IMG/VR virus record: IMGVR_UViG_3300042555_003141
Span: 1 to 26,873 of that record
Source: a virus
Reading direction: 5' to 3' (one strand)
DNA: 26,873 nt
Shown: piece after piece, positions 7,676 to 14,860 of the stretch
Numbering within the stretch: position 1 is the stretch's first letter
How the letters are laid out: each line of letters starts with the position of its first letter
Program-made: the position numbers and the translations under genes
The notes under the pieces: generated by a model
Database searches by the model: none
Told to the model about the DNA's origin: nothing
The model's input: the letters and a program-made list of their open reading frames with translations, nothing else

Positions 7676-8389
7676 GTGTCTGAAAATAACACAAATGACA
7701 TGATTTACAACTGGCGCAATGAATTAAAGTCACATAATGATGGTGTTTTCGTTGTTGCCAATAGTCAAGCTCAAAAATACAAAAATCAAGGTTTTGAAAA
7801 GTCCGAAGTTGTAGAATTACTTGCAGCTGATAATTTTGATTTAGACATTGCAAACAGAGTAGCTTCTAAATTATTTGATAGTGCTGAAGAAGTTGCACAA
7901 AATACTGCTATCGAAGTTGCTGTAGTCCCAACAAGATATTCTGACTGCGCTCCTATTATTGAAAGATCTTTGACCAAATTATCTGCGAAGGAATTTGTCA
8001 AGAGACTTTGCACTGGTCCTCATTCAATTGTAAAAACTGACGAAAAAGGGCTTGGATTTTGGTTAAGAATTACTGAAGCTGCTAAAGAAAGTAGAACTGG
8101 AAGAGGAAATCTTCATGCATCTTTAAAGCCTTTTATTGAAGAAACACTTCTTAACAATGTTCTTTTAGCACAATCTCAAGAAGCTCAAATTAAAACAGCT
8201 TCTAAAAATAAATATGTTGTATCCATGAAGAAGGGAACTGCTGAAGTTGATTTGACAAATGCAACTTCATCCAGTGATAAATTTATAGGCGGGAATTATG
8301 TTGATTTTGGTCTTGCTGACGAATTTATGGTAAAAGCTGTAGATACAGTTTCTCCATATCAAAGACTCAAAAGAGCCTTAAAAGACTAA
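7676..8389 (+). CDS. Hypothetical protein, first gene of the packaging module
   Basis: This 237-residue protein has a GTG start behind a good Shine-Dalgarno. It is not recognised. The N-terminal third is helical (MIYNWRNELKSHND; GFEKSEVVELLAADNFDLDI), and the latter resembles a small UBA-like three-helix unit, though I would not assign it. The middle carries SAKEFVKRLCTGPHSIVKTD and GLGFWLRITEAAKE. The C-terminal part contains KTASKNKYVVSM, a copy of the KTAS motif frequent in the virion genes downstream, and ends in a basic helix (SPYQRLKRALKD). It is monocistronic, bounded by the gap hairpin before it and a strong terminator after it. This suggests expression at a level different from the terminase operon. 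Confidence 0.72.
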   Translation: MSENNTNDMIYNWRNELKSHNDGVFVVANSQAQKYKNQGFEKSEVVELLAADNFDLDIANRVASKLFDSAEEVAQNTAIEVAVVPTRYSDCAPIIERSLTKLSAKEFVKRLCTGPHSIVKTDEKGLGFWLRITEAAKESRTGRGNLHASLKPFIEETLLNNVLLAQSQEAQIKTASKNKYVVSMKKGTAEVDLTNATSSSDKFIGGNYVDFGLADEFMVKAVDTVSPYQRLKRALKD

Positions 8390-8411
8390 TTTATATCCTA
8401 ACAGAAAGAAA

Positions 8412-8433
8412 CAAGCCGCATTTATGCGGCTTG
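8412..8433 (+). terminator. Rho-independent terminator
   Basis: CAAGCCGCAT (8412-8421) and ATGCGGCTTG (8424-8433) form a perfect GC-rich stem with a tight loop, followed by TTTTGCTTG. It closes the 7676 gene and separates it from the terminase genes. Confidence 0.8.
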
Positions 8434-8442
8434 TTTTGCTTG

Positions 8443-8448
8443 TATAAC
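8443..8448 (+). promoter_or_regulatory. -10 box (TATAAC) 7 nt before the small-terminase gene
   Basis: TATAAC follows the terminator stem directly and ends 7 nt before the ATG at 8456, with no -35 and no Shine-Dalgarno. It falls between a terminator and the packaging operon, exactly where a promoter is needed. Confidence 0.42.
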
Positions 8449-8455
8449 TAAAGAA

Positions 8456-9136
8456 ATGGAATCGAAAAAAGAAACTGTAGATGCTCTTATTGTTCCTGAT
8501 GAAGGACCCAAGAAACCATCGAGAATGTTCAGGGATTTGAAAGAAGGCGATAAGCCATTAATGCCTCTTCCTCCTGACAATATGAGTGATATATCTTATC
8601 CTCAATTCATAGAACCTAGATGTGCGATTTGTACTTCACCATTTAGAGATTTAGTAGAACACGTATATTTAGACAGTGGAAGAAAAAATCAATCGGTAAT
8701 TAGATTTTTCCATCAGTATTTTGATGCACAGATGAACTGGATGCAAATTAATACTCATATGGAACAACACTGTGATTTCAAAAAAATCTCAACTTCTGGT
8801 CTTAAGAACTACGAACAAAGAGAAGAACTTATCGCTCCATGGATTTTTCGTGAACATCAATTAGCCCTTACTGCTTTACTTGTAGAACTTGATGATGTTC
8901 GTGGCATTGACTGCTCTAAAAATAATGACATGAAACTTAAAAGAGCAGCTATGGTTGAGAAATTAATTTCTAAAATTCTCAATGTCAAAGACTCGAGAGA
9001 TAATCGTGGAATCTTTGACATCAATATATTTGAAATTTTAGCTAATCTTCACGAAAAAATGGAAAGTGAAGCAGATAAAAGAATTATCAGAGAAGAAATT
9101 GTAGCTTTGAGAAATAAGATCCAACAAGATAATTAA
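8456..9136 (+). CDS. Probable terminase small subunit with Cys/His zinc site
   Basis: This 226-residue protein lies immediately upstream of the large terminase, sharing one base with it (TAATG). It has a putative zinc-binding helix-turn-helix region: C56-x2-C59 (RCAICTSPFRDLVEH), then a helical segment, then H101-x3-H105 (INTHMEQHCDF). Cys pairs followed by a paired-His recognition helix are compatible with a DNA-binding small terminase. The C-terminal half is helical and charged (MKLKRAAMVEKLISKILNVK; EEIVALRNKIQQDN), suited to oligomerisation. The call rests on position plus a DNA-binding-like architecture; direct similarity to a named TerS family was not recognised. The N-terminal 50 residues are proline-rich and probably disordered. 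Confidence 0.55.
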   Translation: MESKKETVDALIVPDEGPKKPSRMFRDLKEGDKPLMPLPPDNMSDISYPQFIEPRCAICTSPFRDLVEHVYLDSGRKNQSVIRFFHQYFDAQMNWMQINTHMEQHCDFKKISTSGLKNYEQREELIAPWIFREHQLALTALLVELDDVRGIDCSKNNDMKLKRAAMVEKLISKILNVKDSRDNRGIFDINIFEILANLHEKMESEADKRIIREEIVALRNKIQQDN

Positions 9137-11247
9137 TGAGAAAGCCAACTCCAGTCGTTAAATCTTCAAACGAATTACGAAGTCAATTATTACAGCAAGC
9201 AAATTCAGTTACAGAATTATTCAAAGGCACGGAATATGCCGAAGATTTTGTAGATGAAATTGCTCCTGCTACAAGACAAGAAGTAGCACCTCCAGTCAAA
9301 CCTCCTAAAGACAGATTTAACCCTGACCAAATTGTAGACATTATTACATTTATTGAACATCCATATTTTTGTAATCTAAGACCTTATCCTTGGCAAAAAC
9401 TTATACTTAAATGTTTTTATATGGGGCAAGAAGGCAATACTAACCTTGTAATAAATGAATCTGACAATCAAGAAGATTGCAAAGGATGTGTTTGGGATTA
9501 TATCCAAAAGAACGAAAATGAATTTTTAAAAGCCCGTGCAGAAAAAAGACAATTCAAAACAATTTTCAATGTCGTCAATTCACCTTGTCTTCAATGTAAG
9601 CGTCTTAAAAATGAAGTTAGAGATGAAAGATATAAATTTGCAAAAGATGAAGCAACTAACCCAGATGCTGAAAGACAAGTTGAGGTATTAGAAGCAAGAC
9701 CAATAATTGATGCTTTTCAAAGTGAATTCGACTTACTTTATTCCGAAGAATTTGACCCAAAATTAAGGATGCAAGTTCAAGAAAAATGCAAAAAAAGATA
9801 TAAATTTGAAGAATTAGTTTTAGTGCTTGGCAGACGTTCGGGTAAGTCATTCCTTGTGTCTGCTATGGCTCTTTATGAATTATATAGATTGATTTCTATG
9901 GGTCACCCTCAAGCTAGATATGGCTTGATGGAATTTGATGAAGTTGTTCTTCTCAATGTTGCTCGTAATGAAGAACAGGCTAAAAAAGCAATCTTCTCAA
10001 AAATCAAACAAACAGTTCTAGCTTCTCCATTCTTTGCTCCTTATATTGGCAAAGATACAGAGCTTGAAATGCGATTTTATACAGAACATGATAGAGAAGA
10101 GAATGTAAGAAGAAAAGAGCAAAATATCAATCTTTTTGCGGGTTCTTTGGTATTGCGATGTGGTAGTAGTAATGCTTCAGGTCTTGTTGGTTTAACTTGT
10201 TGGGCAATTATTATGGACGAAGTTGCTGCTATGGCTGGAGATAATCCTGAATCTGGTGTTGACTACGCTCTTTATGATGACTTAAAGCCATCTCTTGCTA
10301 CATTTGGTAAAGATGGCAAAATGATGCTTCTTTCCAACCCTAAAGGTCCTCTTGGGTTGTTATATGATCTTCACGAAAATAGACAAGAAGATCCAACAAC
10401 TCTTGTGATGAGACTTCCTACTTGGCTTACAAATCCAAACATTGACAAAGAATGGTTGGATGGGCAAAAGAAGAAAGATCCTCAAGAATTTCAGATGCAG
10501 TATGGAGCTGAATTTGGTGCTTCATCCTCTGACCCTATGTTTAATTCTGAAGATATAGACAGAATGTTCGCTTCAATGTCTATGGTCAAAAGAAAAGAAA
10601 TGGCAGAGGGACATTTTGAATATTTTTGCCACTTAGACCCTGCCAGAACGTCAGACTACTACGCTCTTGTAATTGCTCATACTGAAAATATGTATGGTCA
10701 AATTGGGCCTGATTTTCAACCACTCAAAAGAGTTGTGATTGATCATGTACATTTTTGGAATCCTAAAACTAAAAATCAACCTGTAAAAGAAAGCGAAGTT
10801 GAAGATTATGTAATCGATTTACATCATAAATTCAAATTCAAGCAAGTTTCTATTGATCAATGGAATTCTCAATCATCATTAATTAAATTGCAATCAAGAA
10901 GAGTCCCAATTGTAGAGCGCCAATTTAATAAAGAATACAAGGAAAAAATTTACACTGAATTATCACAATTAATCCGTGATGACCGAATTGATATTTATGA
11001 TTTGCCTGGTGGAGAATATAGAGATTTAGATAATAGGCTTATATCTTTAAATGAAATACAAGAAGCAAAAATTCAATTTTTATTTTTGCAGAAAAAATGG
11101 AAAGGCAAAAGATATTACATTGAGGCACTTTCTGGATATAAAGATGATATTTGTGATGCAGTCGCTGCTGTAGCATTTGAATGCTTAACATCTAAAATTA
11201 TGATTAGATTGCCAAGATCAAAAATGGTCAATTTAAATAGAAGATAA
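9136..11247 (+). CDS. terL: Terminase large subunit (packaging ATPase-nuclease)
   Basis: The DNA-packaging motor has 703 residues. ATPase motifs are the adenine-binding PYPWQKLILKCF (about 84-94), Walker A LGRRSGKSF (231-239), Walker B WAIIMDE (356-362, E362 catalytic) and the coupling motif LLSNPKG (398-404). The RNase H-like nuclease follows, with D501 (HLDPARTSDYYA), D574 (VSIDQWNSQS) and D671/D674 (YKDDICDAV). The protein is longer than a typical 500-600 residue TerL because of an insertion of about 130 residues between the adenine-binding motif and Walker A. This insertion contains two CxxC pairs, C115/C118 and C151/C154, forming a likely zinc knuckle followed by a charged helix. The N-terminal 60 residues look disordered. 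The gene is coupled to the candidate small subunit, and the portal lies about 7.6 kb downstream. Confidence 0.95.
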   Translation: MRKPTPVVKSSNELRSQLLQQANSVTELFKGTEYAEDFVDEIAPATRQEVAPPVKPPKDRFNPDQIVDIITFIEHPYFCNLRPYPWQKLILKCFYMGQEGNTNLVINESDNQEDCKGCVWDYIQKNENEFLKARAEKRQFKTIFNVVNSPCLQCKRLKNEVRDERYKFAKDEATNPDAERQVEVLEARPIIDAFQSEFDLLYSEEFDPKLRMQVQEKCKKRYKFEELVLVLGRRSGKSFLVSAMALYELYRLISMGHPQARYGLMEFDEVVLLNVARNEEQAKKAIFSKIKQTVLASPFFAPYIGKDTELEMRFYTEHDREENVRRKEQNINLFAGSLVLRCGSSNASGLVGLTCWAIIMDEVAAMAGDNPESGVDYALYDDLKPSLATFGKDGKMMLLSNPKGPLGLLYDLHENRQEDPTTLVMRLPTWLTNPNIDKEWLDGQKKKDPQEFQMQYGAEFGASSSDPMFNSEDIDRMFASMSMVKRKEMAEGHFEYFCHLDPARTSDYYALVIAHTENMYGQIGPDFQPLKRVVIDHVHFWNPKTKNQPVKESEVEDYVIDLHHKFKFKQVSIDQWNSQSSLIKLQSRRVPIVERQFNKEYKEKIYTELSQLIRDDRIDIYDLPGGEYRDLDNRLISLNEIQEAKIQFLFLQKKWKGKRYYIEALSGYKDDICDAVAAVAFECLTSKIMIRLPRSKMVNLNRR

Positions 11248-11281
11248 AGGTAATTATTTTTATTTATAAGAACAATTCATT

Positions 11282-12274
11282 ATGTCTAACAATATCAGAA
11301 CAGCTCAATTTGGTGGTGTAGGCGGTGGAGGGAATGGAGCTCCATTTCAGCCTGGTGGTAGTCCTATCGGTCGTGGTGGTGGAAACCGAGGTGGACATGA
11401 AATCAATTTATACGTAGACGAAGATTCAAGCTTCGATAAATTGTTAAGACGTACCCATATTGAACCTGATACAAGAGATGTCAATATAGAGTCAAGATTG
11501 ACTCCACAACATAAAAATTATGAAGAATTAATTCCTTACGAACTTACTCCTGAGGAAAGATTAAGAGCTAAATTTAGAGCTCAATTACATAATTACAAAA
11601 AATCTTTAGAAAATGCAGCAAGCGACTTAATGAAAAATAGTCCAGCATATATACGAGATCATTATCAGCCAAAAAAAGAGCATATGATGACTATGGAGCA
11701 ATCCTTAGAAGATCGTCATAAATACAATAAAGATTTCAAATATCCAAGAGAAGAATACAAAGATCCAGATAAGCCAGAAAGATTACATTTTGCCATTTCA
11801 GATAAGTCAATAAATCGTATTGCAGAAGACTATGAAATTGCAAGAAGAAACAGGATGACAAAAGAATATCCTGAAGAACGAAATGAATTTGATGAAAATC
11901 AATTTAGTTATGTTCCAATTGGAAAAACTCCCATCCTAACTCACGGTGAAGATTTCAATGATTATATAAATCATTTGATGATTGAAAAAACTCCAAATGA
12001 AGATGGATTCCAAGAGTATGGCTTGAAAGACACTTTATTGTCTTACCCTGATCCTGATACAAAACCAAATATATATGCGCCAAAAGATATTGCCCCTAAA
12101 TCAGAAGCAACAAAAGATATTGATCCTTTCGTTTCTTTTGAACAGCAATTGAATCCAAAGAAAAAAGATACAAATTATTTAGATTTTATCGATCCTTCAA
12201 ACAAAGAACCTAAAGGCGTTGAAGAATCGTATCCAGGATCTGCATTCTACGGGATATCGGGTCATAGTCTTTAA
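11282..12274 (+). CDS. Hypothetical virion-module protein, Gly-rich N-terminus
   Basis: This 330-residue protein is not recognised. The first 40 residues are glycine-rich and start with NNIRTAQFGG, one of the recurrent K/R-T-A motifs. The rest is strongly polar and charged, rich in Asp, Glu, Lys, Pro and Tyr (EELIPYELTPEERLRAKFRA; REEYKDPDKPERLHF), with few hydrophobic clusters. It is probably extended or disordered rather than enzymatic. It lies 34 nt after terL, followed at 12 nt by the next gene. Position between terminase and portal suggests a virion or head-assembly component; this is inference only. Confidence 0.68.
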   Translation: MSNNIRTAQFGGVGGGGNGAPFQPGGSPIGRGGGNRGGHEINLYVDEDSSFDKLLRRTHIEPDTRDVNIESRLTPQHKNYEELIPYELTPEERLRAKFRAQLHNYKKSLENAASDLMKNSPAYIRDHYQPKKEHMMTMEQSLEDRHKYNKDFKYPREEYKDPDKPERLHFAISDKSINRIAEDYEIARRNRMTKEYPEERNEFDENQFSYVPIGKTPILTHGEDFNDYINHLMIEKTPNEDGFQEYGLKDTLLSYPDPDTKPNIYAPKDIAPKSEATKDIDPFVSFEQQLNPKKKDTNYLDFIDPSNKEPKGVEESYPGSAFYGISGHSL

Positions 12275-12286
12275 AGGTTCAAAATC

Positions 12287-12745
12287 ATGAATGCTAAATC
12301 AATTCAAACAATTATAAAAATATGTTCAAGATTGGATAAATCTGGCGAATACTTAAAGTCAGATAAGTTGTTTGAAAAAATTGCACAATATTATCCACAG
12401 CAATCAATAACTCAATCTCCAAATGTTTCTTTGGTTCCATATGAGGAAATAGAAGAAGAAACAAAACAAAATGACTATTGGAGACAAAAAATAAATCCTA
12501 GAAAAGTTCCAAAAGAATATATGGATTTGGGTGGAGAAGCTGATGGTGCAAATATAGAAGGACAATTACATGGTCCTGATAATGTTCCTGGTCCTGCTTA
12601 TGTAGACCCAGGTAATCCAGCATCAAGCCCATCTATGGCAATTCATAGCGGAGCTGATTTGTGCGATAAATTTTCTTGGGAAGAAACCTATCAGAAAAAT
12701 GTTGATGAAGGAAATGGTTGGAAAAATAGATTACCAATTAGATAA
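12287..12745 (+). CDS. Hypothetical protein with N-terminal LDxxG-SD motif
   Basis: This 152-residue protein follows a Shine-Dalgarno-like AAAGG. Residues about 5-33 (IIKICSRLDKSGEYLKSDKL, then FEKIAQYYP) repeat the LDxxGxxxxADxxxxxxA pattern at the start of the protein at 473. The rest is proline- and glycine-rich (GQLHGPDNVPGPAYVDPGNP) with a short C-terminal helix containing WEETYQKNVDEGNGW. There is no catalytic motif. A small virion or adaptor protein whose N-terminal helix hairpin contacts a common partner is possible, but unproven. Confidence 0.65.
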   Translation: MNAKSIQTIIKICSRLDKSGEYLKSDKLFEKIAQYYPQQSITQSPNVSLVPYEEIEEETKQNDYWRQKINPRKVPKEYMDLGGEADGANIEGQLHGPDNVPGPAYVDPGNPASSPSMAIHSGADLCDKFSWEETYQKNVDEGNGWKNRLPIR

Positions 12746-12759
12746 AGGAATAAAAAATT

Positions 12760-13251
12760 ATGCCTATACCAATTAAGCCAGTACACTCTTTAGATTTGCA
12801 TGCAGAATTATTTGACGGACCATCAATGGAAGGTCTTGGACTTTCTGATATTCAAATTCAACTTCTTGGTGTTTCACAAGCTCCTAAAAAAGCAGAAGCA
12901 GCTAAATTAAGTGAAAAATATTTGGAAATGCTTAAGTCAATTGATGCAAATACAGATGCTTTAGTTACTGCTGCTAGCTATGTTGCTTTACACAAAGACA
13001 GCAAAGTATGTGGAGTTCCTACTGAAATTTCTGATAATGATCTTTTAGCTATGAAAACTGCTGGATTACTTACAGGTTATGGTAGATCTGTAGAATTGAC
13101 TGAAAGAGCAAGATTAGCATTACGTGATCATTATTTGAGCATAGATAATGTTAATGAATTTAGAAAGCAAAGAACCAAAGATAGATTTGATCTTGAAGAC
13201 GCAAGAAGTGTGAAAGCATCTTCAAATAAATTTAAAAAAGTTGGTTCATGA
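12760..13251 (+). CDS. Hypothetical protein; ends in a TGA followed by an in-frame DUF192 extension
   Basis: This 163-residue protein has an AAAGGA Shine-Dalgarno 8-9 nt before its ATG. It is mostly helical (LSEKYLEMLKSIDANTDALV; LTERARLALRDHYLSIDNV), contains a short conserved-looking segment SDNDLLAMKTAGLLTGYGRS and ends in a basic tail. No family is recognised. Its stop is TGA in the context TCA-TGA-CTC. The same frame then continues without interruption into a complete DUF192 domain (13252-13632), so a readthrough product of 163 residues plus one recoded residue plus 126 residues is possible. TGA followed by C is known as a leaky context in bacteria. Confidence 0.72.
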   Translation: MPIPIKPVHSLDLHAELFDGPSMEGLGLSDIQIQLLGVSQAPKKAEAAKLSEKYLEMLKSIDANTDALVTAASYVALHKDSKVCGVPTEISDNDLLAMKTAGLLTGYGRSVELTERARLALRDHYLSIDNVNEFRKQRTKDRFDLEDARSVKASSNKFKKVGS

Positions 13252-13326
13252 CTCACTAATGAAGAATTCCGTGATGAATTCGATGTTAGGTTTGTAGCAG
13301 ATACTGATAAATTACGAAGTAAAGGA
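13249..13326 (+). other. TGA stop and startless N-terminus of the DUF192 domain
   Basis: After the TGA at 13249-13251 the frame reads 25 codons with no ATG, GTG or TTG before 13327. These codons encode FDVRFVADTDKLRSKGL, which matches the first strand and the RxxGLM motif expected at the DUF192 N-terminus. ATG codons at 13248 and 13259 are in other frames and stop after 3 and 12 codons respectively. This is a candidate readthrough segment, or the scar of a mutated start or fused gene. Confidence 0.6.
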
Positions 13327-13632
13327 TTGATGCATGCAGAACCTTTGGGAGAATATGAAGTAGTTTATTTTACTTTTGATTATCCTGATTGTTATTCTTT
13401 TTGGAATAAGAATGTGTCATTTCCACTTTCTTTAGCTTTTTTAGACAAAAATCATAAGATTGTGGACTTTAAAGATATGGAAGCAGATGATCCAAAATCT
13501 GTTTCTCCAGATTCTAACAACGTTGTATTTATTGTAGAAGCAAATAAAGGCTTGTTTAAAAAACTAAAGATTGGTATTGGAGACAAATTGCTCTTGAAGG
13601 GCAAGAAACTAATTTTGAGTAAAAAAACATAA
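13327..13632 (+). CDS. DUF192 domain protein
   Basis: The first usable start codons are TTG 13327 and ATG 13330, giving about 101 residues. The domain is recognisable from FWNKNVSFPLSLAFLDKNHK (counterpart of FWMKNTxIPLDIAFLD), IVDFKDME, SPDSNNVVFIVEANKG and LKIGIGDKLLL (counterpart of GIKVGDxV). DUF192 is a small beta-barrel of unknown biochemical role, found in bacteria, archaea and many phages. Starting at 13327 cuts off the first strand and begins inside the GLM motif, so this form would be truncated; the full domain reaches back to 13252 with no start codon. An AAAGGA directly before the TTG is too close for efficient use. Either the protein is made as a readthrough extension of the 12760 product, or the gene is damaged. 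Confidence 0.72.
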   Translation: MMHAEPLGEYEVVYFTFDYPDCYSFWNKNVSFPLSLAFLDKNHKIVDFKDMEADDPKSVSPDSNNVVFIVEANKGLFKKLKIGIGDKLLLKGKKLILSKKT

Positions 13633-13693
13633 ATAGATGCATTAAAGGAATTTGAGCATTAAATTTAGAAATTTTCTTAATGTATTTTTTCTT

Positions 13694-13699
13694 GAGGAG
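13694..13699 (+). promoter_or_regulatory. Strong Shine-Dalgarno (GAGGAG) before 13711
   Basis: GAGGAG lies 11 nt before the ATG at 13711 and is the strongest ribosome site in the window, suggesting high translation of the next gene. The rest of the 13633-13710 gap is AT-rich with no clear promoter. Confidence 0.55.
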
Positions 13700-13710
13700 A
13701 AAAATTAATT

Positions 13711-14781
13711 ATGGCAGATAGAATTTTCCCAAACAGATTTCAAGAAGATCCTCTTGATTCTGACTTGGTTTTCCAAGGAATTGATTGGGACAACTTTAAC
13801 CAAAGATTAGCTGAAGCCAAAGAGCCTAAAGAGAACAAGGGTCTCAAAGCTCTTATCGACGCTATTGGTGATGAAGAAGTCGATAGATTACAAGGCGAAG
13901 ATCACGATGATCATGACGCTGAATCTGGGATGGATCACAAATCAGGTATGGGCAAAGAAGCCAAGAAAGGTCTTCCAGAAGGCTTGAGAAAGTGGATGGA
14001 AGAGAATGGCAAGGGCAAGAAGAAGTCTGAAGATTCTGAAGATGAAGATGAAGACGAAGGTCATGATGATGAAGAAAAAGCTGACAAAGGTCCTATGAAG
14101 AGAAAAGGTCCTAAGTCTAAAGCTGAAAAGAAGGCTTTTCACTTCAACCATGCATCACAATTATCAGCTGAAGCAGTAGAAGCTGCTGTAGCTGCTGGTG
14201 ATGAAGATCTCAAGAATGCTATCCTTGCTGCTCGTCATGATAGAAGAGTCAGATTAGCTGGCAAAATCGAGCGCCAAGTACAAGCACAACAAGAGGCAAA
14301 TGTAAAGCTTGCACAAAGAAAAGCTTACAGAGAATCCTTGGTTCAAAGAGTTGCTGAAAAGATGGAAGAAAAGAAAGAAGCAGCTATGGACAAAGAATGT
14401 GAAAAATGTGGCGGAGTTTATGCTGGCAAAAAATGTGAATGCGGAAAGGATTCAGAAATGAAGGAAGTTAAAGCATTCTCATCTGCTGCAAGAAGAGCAT
14501 TTGCTGCTAAGGCTTTAGCAGAAGGTTTCCCAATTGAGTATGTAAATGCTAGATTAGGCGAAACATCCACACCTGAAGTTGACAATTTATCCGATATCAA
14601 GAATGTTCTTGCTTCTGGCCTTGAAACAAATGTAAAGGTTGCTGCAGCTTCTTCAATGATCAAAGTTGCAACCCTTTCAGATGCAGACTATTCCAGAATT
14701 ATTGATTACTGGAAAAATGAACTTGGTTATGGTGATCAAGAGTGGATTGATGCACTCTTCACCAAGAAATACGACAAGTAG
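13711..14781 (+). CDS. Acidic/basic low-complexity protein with zinc knuckle
   Basis: This 356-residue protein has the strongest Shine-Dalgarno in the window and the only TAG stop. Residues about 60-145 are charged low complexity (DHDDHDAESG; EDSEDEDEDEGHDDEEK; KRKGPKSKAEKK). A long helical stretch follows (about 150-225, RRVRLAGKIERQVQAQQEAN), then a Cys cluster C230-x2-C233-x8-C242-x-C244 (CEKCGGVYAGKKCECG) likely to bind zinc. The C-terminal 100 residues contain KVAAASSMIKVATLSDADYS and end in WKNELGYGDQEWIDALF. High predicted expression, charge segregation and helix content would suit a scaffold or internal head protein, but no family is recognised. The gene is followed by a large hairpin and stands as its own unit. 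Confidence 0.72.
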   Translation: MADRIFPNRFQEDPLDSDLVFQGIDWDNFNQRLAEAKEPKENKGLKALIDAIGDEEVDRLQGEDHDDHDAESGMDHKSGMGKEAKKGLPEGLRKWMEENGKGKKKSEDSEDEDEDEGHDDEEKADKGPMKRKGPKSKAEKKAFHFNHASQLSAEAVEAAVAAGDEDLKNAILAARHDRRVRLAGKIERQVQAQQEANVKLAQRKAYRESLVQRVAEKMEEKKEAAMDKECEKCGGVYAGKKCECGKDSEMKEVKAFSSAARRAFAAKALAEGFPIEYVNARLGETSTPEVDNLSDIKNVLASGLETNVKVAAASSMIKVATLSDADYSRIIDYWKNELGYGDQEWIDALFTKKYDK

Positions 14782-14793
14782 TAAAAATAATCC

Positions 14794-14837
14794 TCAAGAA
14801 AAATAGTCCCAGGGCTTTTGCCCTGGGACATTCTTGA
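14794..14837 (+). terminator. Bipartite hairpin after the 13711 gene
   Basis: The core stem is GTCCCAGGGC (14806-14815) with GCCCTGGGAC (14820-14829) and a TTTT loop, all ten pairs matched. An outer arm TCAAGAA (14794-14800) pairs with TTCTTGA (14831-14837) across an asymmetric internal loop (AAATA opposite A). There is no long U tract, so it may be a weak terminator or an mRNA-stabilising 3' end rather than a classical terminator. Confidence 0.7.
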
Positions 14838-14848
14838 AAAGTAACAAC

Positions 14849-14852
14849 AGGA
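14849..14852 (+). promoter_or_regulatory. Shine-Dalgarno (AGGA) deciding the start at 14861
   Basis: AGGA lies 8 nt before the ATG at 14861. The alternative TTG at 14834 lies inside the hairpin arm and has no ribosome site, so 14861 is preferred. Confidence 0.55.
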
Positions 14853-14860
14853 TAATAAAC

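Noticed and set aside
7676-8389. UBA/TS-N-like domain in the 7676 protein
   Set aside because: Only one short helical stretch looks similar, which is not enough to assign a domain.
13249-13251. Recoded TGA (genetic code 4 or 25) across the genome
   Set aside because: No other gene has an in-frame TGA. TGA at 474 and 2126 act as normal stops overlapping the next start, and TGG is used for Trp throughout.
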